Source: Montifringilla adamsi
Taxonomy: Eukaryota > Chordata > Aves > Passeriformes > Passeridae
Assembly (NCBI GenBank): GCA_017590115.1
Contig: JAGGNK010008781.1
Span: forward strand, 5,869,371-5,933,370
DNA length: 64,000 nucleotides
Reading direction: 5' to 3'
The notes under the pieces were generated by a model. The model searched no databases and was not told the DNA's origin. It saw nothing but the letters and a program-made list of their open reading frames with translations. Positions 48,801 to 61,900 of this stretch are shown here, piece after piece (position 1 is the first letter of the stretch; each line of letters opens with the position of its first letter). The position numbers were made by a program, and so were the translations under genes.

Positions 48801-51800
48801 TTCTTATGGAATTTAATATATTCTAACATGAAACATTTAATGCCTGTTGCACAAATGTCTAATAAAATTCAGCCCCGTGGCTCTTTTACTGTCAAGCTAA
48901 ATAGGATCCATTTGAAACAAACGTGCAGCTTTAAAACTTCCTCATCTGAATTCTCCCGTCTTTGAAGGGAGCAATTCTCTTCTCCCATCCCCTACAGATC
49001 AACAGGGATTTAGAGGAGCAGTAGGTGGGAATCTTTCAGCTTTGGTTTTGTTTTGCCAACCCAGGGTTTCAGATGGCAGAACTGTGCCCTGCTGCACTGA
49101 GGAAAATGAAATTCACCTTAGAGGCACTGATTTTTGCAGGTATTAAAAGTGTACACAAACACAAGAAGAAAAGCACCCCAGACATTTTCAAATGAAGGAA
49201 AAAAGGGGGTTGAGATACGGTACAAAGGATAACTACTGCAAAGAAAAGCCTTTCTCTAACTTAGCCCTCACATCACTCAGGGCAAATCACTCTTCCCCTA
49301 ACACGTGAGGGAAGCTCCAATCTTTACAGACAGCTTTACTTTGAAGTTTTGTTCAGCAGTCACCCCTGGAGGAAATCAGTGGTGGTTAGCAGGGCTGGTT
49401 TTCCTGGGACTTTTTGTCGCCCTGTAAATCTGTAAGAGAAGAGAAGACTCCCAGGAAGGTGTCATTAGCTTTCAGGATGGCATTTCTGGAAGGCAGAATT
49501 GTCAGAGTACTTGCTCTGTGGTGGCCTCTGCTCCAGCACTCACAGAGGTATGTAAATAAAGAGCTGCATTTAATTCACTGATTCTCTGTTGGCTCCTCCA
49601 CAGGGAAGCTGATCTGCACAGCTCATGTTTCTTTAACATGCAGCAGCATGCCCTCTTCTACACAATATCCAGAAGAGACACCTCCACTTTCTGAATAATG
49701 AAGCATCTTTTTACTTTGAAAGAGAAAAAAAATCTGATTATAAAAGCCCGTGATGCAGGTAATAATGGGTTTAAGAGATTTTGTGATTAAGCATGTAAAT
49801 GCAGTTTTACAGGTGGAAAATAGACTACTATGACTTAACTGGTACATTTAGAGAGAGAAAAGGAAGTTATTAAACCTTCATTTTGTTAAATGTGTTGGTA
49901 AGGAGTTTTAAACACAGAGGGAGAGAGAAGGATATTGTTCATGCAAGAACTTCAGACTCAGTCTTACTACACTGAACATGCAAACAAAGCTTATATCTAA
50001 CTAAACATTTCTTTTAAATGAATCATGATATAAAAGCATTAATTCAGGCTTCTAATTAATTTTCCAAAAGAAATCATAATTATATTTCTAACAATTAGCA
50101 TTTCTGCTTTGCAAACACGTTTTAGCCACCTCATTCTTATGCAGAACAAGAGCTGAGAGTAGAAAATAAGTCAATAAACCAAAAACTCCTCAACACTGCA
50201 AAATACAGGATGAAAAGGACAATGGTAACTTCCAGTGGCATGCAGAGCCCTGTGGGGCTTGTGGGCTTTAATTGGGTAGCAAAGATTTCTGCACCACCAG
50301 CTATCAATTACATGATGTCTCACATCCTCCTTTTGCCAGTGGCCATTTCTGTGGAATTCCTGCAAACTGAGGCCACCCCTGAGCTCTCAGCACGAGGTTT
50401 GTGTTTCATCTCCCCATGTGAGAGAAATGGGAACCCCTGATGTTGCTGGAGCCCTGATGCACAGACTGCTGTGCCAACAATCATTGCTTAGATCAGAAAT
50501 AAAAAGCTAAATCATAAATACATCTTTGGGCACAGCTTAGGCATCACTGCACAGTAACTCCTGAATTTTAAAACCCCTCACTTTTTGCAGCCAGCAGGCT
50601 GTGCAGGGAACCTTTGGCAGAGCTCAGCTGTGACCTGTTCAGAAATACAAACCCAGCTCTTTGCAAGTCCACAGCACTGCCTTTGCACCAGCAGCAGGCA
50701 TGTTCACTGAGAGGTGGTGGGGTCTGACAGACCCAGCACACCACAGCTCTTCCAGAGACCTTATTCCACCCCTTTCTGCCCCTTTTCCCAGCACAGAGAA
50801 ATCCTGAGTAGGACACTTTGCATCTGAGCATTTGATGGCCAGCACAGAGCACATCCACAGAGTTTCCTGTGCCTTTTATGACAGGGACGTGCTTTCCATG
50901 CTCACACTGCTCAGAAAAACGTGATCCCTTTACACTGAGGTACTTTAAAAGTTATCCAAGCTCCAAAACTGTCAGATGTCTCCATGCAACCACAACTCTG
51001 CAATCACCATGCCGTGGTAATTTAGGGTGGAATTGGTACCATTGCATAATCCTTCCTGCTTAGTGATTTATAAAGTCTTAATGCAGAATAGCATCAAACT
51101 TCAATGCCGGTCCCTAAAATTCTCTCTAATATTTATTCTGCTGGTTTTTGTTTTTTTTTTTTGTCTGCCTGCAATTTTTTTTTCCTTTTTAATAGGAAAG
51201 TGTTTAAACAGCTCTTTCAAGTATTGATTAGGCTGGTACTCAAAGAAGAAGTGAGGTGATTGATGAATATACCTATTCATTTAAAGCAGGTCTGAAGCAG
51301 CAGTGAAATTAGTTGCTGACTTAAGTAATTTGGTCACAAAATTATGCTCATGTAAGTAGCAAATAGAGTATTTCTGCTGTGCAGTCAGAAAGTCAACTTT
51401 GGATGCTCCCAATAAACAAGAAGAACTGCGTGTGACTTCTGTACAGCACCTTAGATCAGTGTCAGACAGGTGGATCCATGCAGGAAACACACAGTTAAGG
51501 GTTGAAAGCCCCCTGATTTTTTAGCTACTGATAAATCTTATCATGTGCAATTTGTGAGGCTTTTATTTATGAAGCTGAATGGGGAACTTACACTTTTTCC
51601 TTTTTAAATACACGTCAAGGCTAGAAGGAATTACAGTGCTAAACACACAGTGAAACCTGTTCCAAGCCTTCCTTGACAGACTGATAAGTCAGAAATTACC
51701 TTTGAAAGACTTAAAAAAAAGAAATCCTGTCTTGATTGTGCTTGGTTTTTAATAGAGCTACTGCAGAAATGCTTTCACAGCTTTGGAAACTGCTTCAGCA

Positions 51801-53634
51801 GGCACAAAAACTCAGGTGTGTTGAAGGACAGAGAGGCAGAAATGCTGCTTGACTCCATGGAAAGGAAGGCTGGCCCATGCTTACAGCACTTTTTAGAGCT
51901 GTAAGGAGTAGGGAGGCTTTGCAGAGGAATGAGAACCCCCACTCAAACTCTGGCAAGCACTGAAGATGCTGCTCAGCCTGTAGGACTGGAAAAGTGCTGC
52001 TCCAAGAGCCCTCCCAGTGCACCTGGAGGTGTCCAGCACCAGCCACTGCCAGAGCAGAGACAAGACTGGACGAGGGCTGGGTCCCAAAGGAGCAGCTTCT
52101 CTGTCCCCAGCAGGTAGGACGTGGTACAGGAATATAAAAAACATCAACTGCAGTCTGCATAAAAAATCTCTGCTTTTGTATCACTTCACGTTTGAGGTCC
52201 CTTTCTCCAAATCAGAAGCAAGTGGTCCAGCACACATCCAGAATAAATATTTAAAGCACAAGTGAGAAGAAAAGCTCCTCTGTCTTTCTTTGCCAATCTC
52301 TTCATCTTTCAGCATCACTAACAGGCCTGCTGTTTACAGAGCAGTGGCAAAGCCTGATTAGGGATGCATCTTTAAAAAAAAATAATGTGGGGGAAAAAAG
52401 GAGCAGATATCCTTGAGATCAGATGATTCCCCAAAATGTTTGATCCCTCAGATCAAATGCAGTGTTTTTCCTCCCACTGTGTCTCTGTACCAGATTACTT
52501 GCAGGTACCACAGTCCTTAGAATTCCTGATCACAGTCATGGGGGAATCACCACAGAAAGGAACAAACATTGTCCATTAAAAGACAGCCTTGAGTTGTTTT
52601 TTGCCAGTTTTCTTGCTTTAGGCTAATACTTTGGTGTTCATTCAAACCACTGAAGTCTCTTATCAGGGACAGCACAGCACAGAACTTGAAATGGAAAACA
52701 TAGGCAATCAGAGTTTCCTTAGAAAATATTAGAAGACCAACTTTGAAATGCCTTAATTTTATATTTCTTTCTTTTCACAATTATCATTCCTTAAAAGCAA
52801 AACAATGTCAGAAAAGTAACAGAAGGCAAAAAAATAGAGGTGCAAAAAGAAGAAACTAAAAAAAGCAGAAGAAAAAAACCTCGGATGAAAATATTACCTC
52901 CCTAGGGTTTTTATTCTGCTTTTTCCTATATATCACCCTAACTGCAGAACACGAAAATGATCTATTAATCACATTAAGCTTAACCATCCATTAAAAAGTA
53001 TTTTAATATCACCTGTCTCTCAAAACATAAAAATCTCCTGACAGCCATATTATTTCCCTGACTTGCTCACTCCTTTTTCATGAAATGAAGCTCATGCCAA
53101 AGGAAAGCCAGGGATAAATGAGGGTCTGTATCATCATACTCCCAAACTTTGATAACTTGGAGTCACTGGGGATAGGAATGCAATGGTAAGAATTAACACT
53201 CCAGCAGAGCACAGGGGCTTTTTGTCCTTGCTCCCCAGTAGTGAGGGCTCAGCAGAGCCAGGTACCTCACCCAGGGCTGGGCTCCTGTCTTGGCGTGCCT
53301 GTCACCCTGCAAGCTGTCCCTGCCAGGTCAGAGCAGTGGGACACACATCCCTCATCAGCGCTGGGAGGTTTTCAGCTGCAGAGCTGACTACAGCAGTGCC
53401 CCAGAGTGAGTGATCTCCTACACCTGCTTGATACCCAGCAGGGCTCACGTGCTGCCACAGCTCCGTGCTCGACAGGCAATAGGAGGTGGAGAAATCCAAG
53501 TGCCTCTTGTTGTTTAACAGGCCTCCAGGTGCAAAATAATTGGTCGGCTACCCAAAAGAATCTCATCTTTTAAACTCTCCTTTTGAACATATTTTGGTTT
53601 TCAGGTAACCAAGAAACTCATCTTTATTCGCTGG

Positions 53635-53637
<3 letters not shown>
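42861..53637. other. Intergenic, no gene seen
   Basis: AT-rich intergenic DNA without a supported gene. It holds A-runs near 44616-44632, A/C-rich patches at 46288-46318 and 48598-48655, and T-runs near 51149-51185. A homeodomain-motif-rich block at 49860-50160 is treated as a finding. Slightly GC-richer stretches at about 51930-52120 and 53200-53480 hold only unrecognised short open frames. Confidence 0.5.

Positions 53638-53671
<34 letters not shown>
53638..53671. repeat. Pure poly-T tract of 34 bases
   Basis: An uninterrupted T-run, the longest homopolymer in the window. The sequence on its right has no AATAAA on the minus strand near the tract, so I cannot show that it is the tail of a processed retrocopy. 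Its length may be affected by sequencing error. Confidence 0.9.
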
Positions 53672-53674
<3 letters not shown>

Positions 53675-54501
53675 GCTGCCTGTAATCTCCCAACTTTCAG
53701 ACTGAAAATCATTTAAAAACAAATGAGCTTCCCTGCAGATAAAATTCAGAGTCTCTCTGAGCTTTCAAGATAATAAAACTAAAAGGCAACGTTAAGTTGA
53801 AAGGGGAGATGAAAAACAGAGGAAACCAGAAAGTCCCATAAAGTTTAGAATTAAGCCTTAAGGCTAGAAGAAATGGACAGAGAGTAAATTCTCCTTTTCA
53901 ATACGTTATTTTATGGAAGTGGGATGAGAGCAGCAGCAGAGCACAGAATCTCTATCTTGTTAGCACTGTTCATATTCTCATGTGTGTTTGTACTCCAGCT
54001 GGGCCTGGTGCCATCACATATTAGATATTCACAGCTTCAGACTTCACAGCCAAGATTTTCAAAAAGCTCCAGTAGCTTGAGGTGCCTCCAGTGCTGAAAC
54101 ATCCTAAGGCAAGCAGCTTGGCAGCACTCTCAGTAAAGGGCTTTTTAAGGCCTCTCAGGCTGGATATTCAAATAGCCTGGTCATCACAATCATCAGTTTG
54201 TGACAAAACCTGGCAGTGGCACGAGGCACATTTCCATCTATATAACTGCTGATGGAGTTGGTGGGTGGCTTTCTTTGGACATTGCAGTAACATCTGATAT
54301 CAAATACAGCATAATTGTAAACCTGCTTCTCCCCTCTCCATCCAGCACTTCAGCATTTTAATGAAACTGCTCTGGGAACTGCACCTCTTGTTTGTCTAAT
54401 ACCAAGCGTTGGAATAAATTACTTCACTTTTCTGCTGTTTTTACAGATTCTTACAGACTTGAAGAAGTTGTATATGTGATACTCAGCATACGATTTTTGA
54501 G

Positions 54502-54545
54502 CTTTTAACTTGAAGTTAAAAGTTTCCCTTTTAACTTGAAGAAGT
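54502..54545. repeat. Palindrome plus direct repeat of CTTTTAACTTGAAG
   Basis: CTTTTAACTT and AAGTTAAAAG flank a single central G (54502-54522), a perfect odd palindrome. CTTTTAACTTGAAG occurs again at 54529-54542. The arrangement can form a 10-bp hairpin stem. Confidence 0.8.
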
Positions 54546-57109
54546 ACCTTGGAAACAACTGCAGTTCAAACATCCTTCATCATATTCTCTTCCCATGAAA
54601 ATTCAGCAGTACAGTCTCATTCTTGTTGAAGCTCAAAACACTTTACCTTCCTTTAAAATTGGCCTGCAAATGTCCCTCTCTGGGGCAGTTCAGTTCTGCT
54701 GCTGTGGTCCCAGTGCCATGGAGGGAGGTGTTCCCCAGCAGCTGTGGGGGAACCACTCATCCTCTTTCATTCCACAACCTCTGACAGCTTTAGCATGTGT
54801 AAGAAAAAGACTTATTCATCTGAAAAGATGACAGGCTGCCACTGCTGTGGAAAAAAACAATAGCTATTTTACTGGGTAGGTGCAAAGTGCCTTTAATAAA
54901 CAGAATGAACAGGATGGAGGAAGGCTCTTGGGCAAGCAAATAACTCACCCAAGAGGTTACATCCCTCAGCACATTCTGTGAACCTTTGCATATATGCAAA
55001 TGTCCCCCTGAGCTTCTGCACATCAGCACAAGGTAAAAGACGTGGTGGCTCTATAGGGGGAGGGAAAAAATTCGGCCAAAGGAGCTGCCGCACACACAAC
55101 TACTCCACAGGAGAGAAAGGGAGAAGAGGCAGCTCAGTGCTGTGGGGATGGGCTGCCGAGGCTGGGTCCAGGCTCTTCAGGCTGTGGGAGCCAGCTGCAG
55201 GCCAGGAGGGCACCAACAGAGGAGCTTCTGGAGTATGAGGAACAGAAAACATTGGTTTCTTGCTACAAACCCCAACCCTCTGGATCCCTGCCCACTCCCC
55301 AGGCGGGATTGCTGAGGGCAGAGAACACGTTCTCACCCACTCTGCTGTTTCTGAGAGCACTGAGATCCATTCCAAATAGTTTTTGTGCCCCAGTAACCCA
55401 GCACCGTCCCAGTGTCGCATGTCACCAAGGTGTGACCTCCCAAAGGGCACCAGGCCCTTGAGGCAGCTCAACATTTACAAGCTGAAATAAGAACTGTGGG
55501 TTGTCCTCAGCAGAGAGAAGGGAAAAACCAAAACACTGTTTGACCTCCAACACAGCAGCCTCTTCTGCAATCCTCAAGCTGAAGAGTTAGACCCATCTGC
55601 AGCAAACAGGCAGATCAAATGAATCACCATTTGCAGAGCAATAATTATCAACGTGGGACTGAGGGCTCTGTGATCCTGTTTGCTGTCTCAGAGAAAGCAA
55701 AGATCACCAGAAAGATCCCATTAGTTTCCTCTCACAGCAGAGCCCCAAAGCTGCCCTAAAGGCACAGCATGCCCACAAACAACATTCCTTAGCAAGATCC
55801 AGGCACTTTGGAAGGTTTTGCTGCTGTCAAGAGAGATTTCCAAATTGAGTTTTATTTTTCCAATCTAAATGGAATGAATGAAAACAAAAAATAGAAGAGA
55901 ATCACCCTTGGTTTGCTGGCCCACATCAGCAGGAGTCTGGTGCTCGCCCTCACCTCTTTCTGTCCAAAAGAATTCTCAGCATAATGCTCTAGGATGTCTC
56001 AGCTTTGTCTGACTGCACTTGAGCCTCTTAGACATTTGTGACCATATTTAAAAGATCAAAGTAAGTGGAGTGTGTGTTCAGCTACACTGCCTTCAGTCAA
56101 TTAAATACATCTTTTCAGAAATATGAAAAATGTAATTATTTGCATTGGATCAGCCAACTCAGCATACTAGTCCTGGATTATCCCATCTTTCTCTAAAAAG
56201 AAAAAAATTACAAATACCCAGCAGAATTCTCCGTCTGGGCCCAAGTTCCAAGCAGGACTGTGAGAGGGGTCAGAGGAAGCATTGTGATAAAGAATTGCCA
56301 GATCATCTGGGAGAGGAGAACTGCAGGATTTGCCATCTGCAGCCATTTTCAGAAGTGACAGAGACAGCACCTCCACCTTTATCAGCTGGAGCCAGAAAGA
56401 GCCAGTCCAAGGCAGCACTTTGGGGTTTTTCTGCTGCTCCTGAAGAATAAGGTGAACTCTAATCAGCAAGGCATGAAGCTGAGATCACTTATGAAATGCT
56501 GGGAAAGGTCAAAATTCCCTCAACTTTGCAGGAAAGTCCTGCAGCAGTTTTGATCAAGATGGTGAAGCACAGATTGAGTTAAAAGCAAAACCCCCAAACA
56601 GCCTGAAGCTGTGCTTAGTGGAACCTCACGTTATCTAATCTAACTATAAAATATTTAGCAGTTTAAAATTCAGCTGGAGTCTAATTTCTCTTTCCCCTGT
56701 GGATTTCAAGTGTCTTTTTGAAGCTTTTTGGCATTAAAAAAAGCAGAGAGGTAAAAAAAAAGAAGGAAGCAGAGTTTACAGTAGGACTTCTGTACTTCCC
56801 GTAGAGCTTTGTGCTAATAAATGAGGGGTGGGGGGCTTGATTGAAAGAATAAAAGTGACAATTAAGATAATATACACAGCAGCTAAACCAAAGGCTTACT
56901 CAGTCTGTCAAAATGGATATTATGCACTGATTCATCTCCAAGAATTAACACTACATACAAAACACAGGCAGAAATAACGTTTTCATTTTGTAAATTTTGA
57001 GATTTACACTTGCTTTCATTTCTTATTGAGAGGGGAAAGAACCCCCAAACCCTCAACCAAATAACCCAAAAAATAGAGCAAACAATTCCATAATCTAGAA
57101 TAGAAACCA

Positions 57110-57180
57110 CTCATCTGGGAGGTGGCAGAAATGAGTTCAAATCCCACTTCTGAGTCACATTTCACGGTGATTTAAGTGTA
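57110..57180 (+). repeat. Possible MIR-like remnant with B-box-like sequence
   Basis: GAGTTCAAATCCCACTTCTG resembles the tRNA-derived B-box part of MIR ('gggttcaaatcccggctctg'). The flanks do not extend the match convincingly. Confidence 0.3.
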
Positions 57181-58889
57181 TAGCTCAAAAAAAAAGAGCC
57201 ATGACCAAATAAAATCCATGACAAAACAGAAAATTCACAGCAACGTGGCCTGGTGGTTAAACCATACACCTACATGTGTGTTTGACAAATCCTTTGCAAC
57301 AGCCTGTCAAAGATTACTGTTCTGCCTTGTCAAGATAGCTGTAAAATTTCCTTGAAGAAGTTGTCTCTTTTTGAAACCAAAGTTACATGTGGTTGAGAAA
57401 TGTAAAGAACTGGACAAGACAGGAGCAGTTTTCAGCCTTAGCAGGGCAAACCAACAGGCTACATTCGAAAAAAGTATGGAATGCAATGAATCAGCAGCAA
57501 TGAATTTTAATTATTGTGCCTAAATTCCACAATTTACCTTGTGCCCTGGTGAAAAGAGGTCCTGAAAACAAAAAAGCCCAAAGAATTCTGGAATATTATC
57601 CTGACACAAGGATCACCAGAAACTGTTCAAAGGTCTGCTTACATTCTGCTTAGGTTACAACACCAATTAAAAATTGCTGTCATCATTAACATTATTCATA
57701 AAATCATTATTTTTTGCCCTGGCTAATAGTATTATTAATAATACAAACCAGTTGAGCACAAACAAACAAGTTTTAAATTAGGAAGTGGTACATCAGGCTG
57801 TTATGTCCTCCAACACTCGAGGCAGTTTTCCAATTCAACACAAATCTATCTTAGAACTAAATTCATGACCCTTCTGTTGCTGAATTTCTGTTGTTGCTGT
57901 TGTATAAAGAAACTTAACTTGTATTTCATTTCCATCAAAGCACCAATCAGTTTTTTGTTTCTTCAAGCATGGGTTGAATTACAGCCCCTTTTGCACTTGG
58001 AGTTTGATTTCTGTTGGCCGGTTCAAAGAGCAGGCAGTGGAAGAGAAAGATGTTGAAATAAGATGGCAAAGTCAAGCACTTTCAGTTATGATCTACAACA
58101 GATATCAAAACTCTGCAATGCATATCACACTGCTAATCTAGGTTTGCTGGGATGATTAGAGGAAATCACCATTTGAAGTAAATAAAATAATTTGCTAAAA
58201 TCTATGTCACCTCATGAAGATGCAGACATTCCCATATTTTTGCAATTGCTTCTTAGCAAGGAAATAAATACTAATTCTACTGGGGGAAAAGAGATATTAA
58301 GAATTCAATCTTAAACTATACTTGTGCTCTAGGAAATTGAAAACATCAGAATTCAGCTCTTGTTCCTGTGACACAAAGAAGAACAAGAATCTTTCATCTG
58401 AAACAGTAAAGACTAAAACTGCAAAAAGATATTTGGGAAGAGGGGAAGATGCCATGTTTGAAACAAAAGCTTCTGTTCTTTAAAGACAACAGATGAAAGT
58501 TAATTGCTTCATAATGGAGAAAGTATTGAAGTATGAAAACAATCTGTATTTTGGAGAACTGTTCTGTGTCCACAAGTTAAGAGTTCATTACTAATGTTTT
58601 ATTCATTTCTTTTAACAACACTGCACTAAATTCCTACAATAATTTGTCAGCTTGCATCAGATATCCTTGAATTTTAGCAGATCCCAGTTCCATTCTGGAA
58701 GTGTTGGAAGCAGACAACAAAACAAGTGTTTATGTGGATAAACCAAGCTAACCAAACAGCCTCTTTCCTGCACCTGGGAAAGGCACTGAGGGTTCCACTA
58801 AAAGAACCCCTAAAATAAACAAAAACAGGCATCAGGAACTTCTCAACCACAAAATCAGGAGCAGTCATTGCCTGGTTTTCTTAGAGATT

Positions 58890-58909
58890 AAAAAAAAAAA
58901 AAAAAAAAA
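58890..58909. repeat. Poly-A run of 20 bases
   Basis: A homopolymer A-run. No recognisable retroposon precedes it. Confidence 0.88.
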
Positions 58910-61900
58910 GGAAAATAAAGCTCCCAAGGTTCCTGCAGGCATTAACACAGTGAAAGTCAGCCATAAACTACATTTTACAGCATCATTAAATTGACCAGAA
59001 ACCACAGGTTTACCATGGTTAGTACTATACATACCCTTAAAAAATAAGCACACACACAGACACAGAGTTTGTATTTGGAAAATATAAGACCTGTAATAAA
59101 ACCCATTCTTGGCTCATTTCTGGAGGTGTCCTTGCCCCATCTTCCAAGGAGATGACCTTGGAAAGGAAATACAGCAATTTCTCCTCTCAGCCTGGGATCC
59201 CCCAAGCATCCCCCCAAGGCCTTGGTTTGCCCTCTCTCACCACAGCTCCCCATTTGCCCAGCTGCATCTGTCCTGTGATTCTTGGACACCTCTGGCTTCA
59301 ATCTCAGTAACAGAAGCTGCTGATACCCACAGGGAGTTCAGAGTGCTGAGCAATGGCCCTTGGAGGCAGTTTTGCCTCTGTCATTGTTTTACTTCCTATC
59401 ACAGGATTAGGCAATTCAGGAATTATTCACAATATGGAATGTCCCTGTCCACACATTAAGTTCATCACAGTCCTTCCTTACTGGAAGGCTTTCAAGTAAA
59501 TATCTTCACTTGCTGTGGCCATTGGAAACCTCAGTTCATCCAAAATTCATCACTCCAGGCAAATGATTCAAGATGTTCCTCCCCACACTTCACTGGCTGA
59601 AGCCTACTTTGGGTGCCTGTTTCAGAAGCATGGAAATACTAACCTAAAAGTTTCCTTTAAAATACAATTTTCAAGCCTGGGATGTTATTTATTTATCAGA
59701 GGGAGATAAAACTGTTTCCATATTTCCCTAAAATAAATGTACCATGGGGTATTGGGTTAGTTTAACAAATATTGCCTTTGGTGTGACCTGCCTGCCAGCT
59801 GCACAGCAGTTCAGCTGTTAATAAACTCACAGACCATACCTCATCTCCAATAAAAACTGAATTCTAACATCAGCAAGTATTCTTGTTGCAGAGGCTGTGT
59901 GGACCTTCAAAACCCCAATCACTGGAAATTTCTGCTAAACTGGCAGAAAATGCCCCGGCTGCCTTGTGAGAAAATGGGAGCTAATTTATATGTAAACCCA
60001 TGTAACTCAGTGTTCATTCTTCAGGCCTGACTCACACTGATAAGCTGTTAGCCCAAAGAAGGGGGGGAAAAAAATAATCTTTTTTTTTTTTTAACATAAA
60101 ATTAGCTGTTGAACATGCTGCTCATTCTCTGTGTGGCTGATCTGAGCTCTCTCACTCAGTGATATGGAAAACAGCAGGAGCAGAGAGCAGCACTGGGAGC
60201 TCCCAGGGTGTTTTTGCCCCACTCCCGTGACAGAGGAGGCTTTGGAGGATGTCACACATCCAGGAAAGGAAGACGTGAAGTCAGCCCCACCAGCTAGGGA
60301 AAGGACCTTAAGGCAGCCTCGAGGGATTTCTGCACAATCCATGGGTTACACCTGGATCTCCCTGGCAGGAGGGGAGGGATCCCCAGAGACAGGAGCTGCA
60401 GGTGTCCCAGGAGTGACCCCTTGGAGTGAGCCCTGGACATGTGAGGGTCTTCCTGCCCAGCACCCAGCTTGGCCAAGACTGCACCCCTGGGGACAGCAAT
60501 CCCTGCTGCTAATTAGTCCCCAGTTATCTCTAACATGAGATTGTTCTCCAATCATCTGTCCCTAGGAACAGCGTTGAAAAACATCATCTGTGACCACTCA
60601 CAGGTACTTGCTTTATTTCAAATCTCTCACTTTTTCTCCTTTTCTACAGTTCCAGATACTGGGGTTTTTTCCTATTTTTTTTTAATTGCTGCTGCTAGAG
60701 GTGTCACACCTCACCTACAGTGTGCATCCCGGTGGAATTCATTTCTCCAACTCATCTTCTGTATCTGTGGGAAATCTGAAAACTATGATGGACCCCAAGA
60801 CAAATGTGTTTGGTTTTTTACCATTTTGCAAACACCTGCAAAAACTTCTTGATTTCCATTAAATTCATTTAAGTCATATATACTGTTTGCTCTTTACAAT
60901 ATTTTTATTTGTTTGAAGCTATTGGTTCTAACACATCAAAAAAAAAATTCAGTTAGAATGTTGGGGAGAAAATATTGAAAGCTGAACTATATTTTAAGTA
61001 TTACTCTAAAAATAGCATGATCATAGGTGGAGTTGAGCATGATTTCTCTTCACAAAGTTTTGTGCAATGGTATTTTCATACCCTTCTCTGCTAAGACTAT
61101 AACCGTCCCTCAGAAAAACTAATTAAGCCCAAACAATACAAAACAAAATCCTGTGTCATGTTCAAGGAACCTGCTGGGACCTATTTGAGCTACTGTAAGA
61201 TAATTTAATGAGTACTCATTAAATTAACATCTACCCCCACAGCAGGTTCAGCAGTGAGAGATATGAGCAGAAGAGCTTTAAGTGGCTTTTCCTGCTCTGG
61301 GGGCTCCTGCTGTCTCATCTGGTTCAGGCAGCTCCAATCCTCTGCCTCCACACTCTGGGGAAGCCCAGGCTGGTTGCAAAAGAGCTTCATAAAATTAATT
61401 TTTACTGTAAATTTCCAGCATTAAGAGGAAAAGAAGATCTATTAGCCTGGAGCAGAGCTGCCTGAGGAATCCCAGTGTTTCCCCAAGGGAGGTGTGCTCA
61501 GAGCTGCTCAGCCAGGGCTCCCCACTGCAGGAGGCTCAGGGTGGAGGACACACCCTTGGGGTGTCCCTGCAGCCACCAACCCAAGGCTGTGGTATTTACA
61601 TTTTTTTTTTAACATTATTTTTTTGCTTAGGGTAGTTTATTTCCAAACTCTAATATTTATAGACTTTCAAAAGTGACCATGGATTGGAGGATGAAATTGC
61701 CACCTCTCCAGCTACACTGGTCAAACTAACAGTTCATCAATTTTCTCTTCCTCCAGAAAGGAATGCAAAACAACCATTATTTACATGAAAAGTGCATGAG
61801 AAACTCCATTACAAAAATGTAAACATCAGAAGGCTTAGAAGACCTTTAGAAGAAGAGGGCGACGCAAGGCAGGGTGGTGCTTCACCCACTCTGCAAGCTT

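Larger units (their letters stand above)
53672..58889. other. Intergenic, no gene seen
   Basis: No gene supported. It contains a short perfect odd palindrome with a direct-repeat neighbour at 54502-54545, a GC-richer patch at about 55030-55450, a weak MIR-like trace at 57110-57180 and an AT-rich motif block at 57640-57800. Confidence 0.5.

Noticed and set aside
57130..57145. tRNA-like B box (GTTCAAATCCC)
   Set aside because: No A box at the right distance and no foldable cloverleaf. A SINE remnant is the better explanation.
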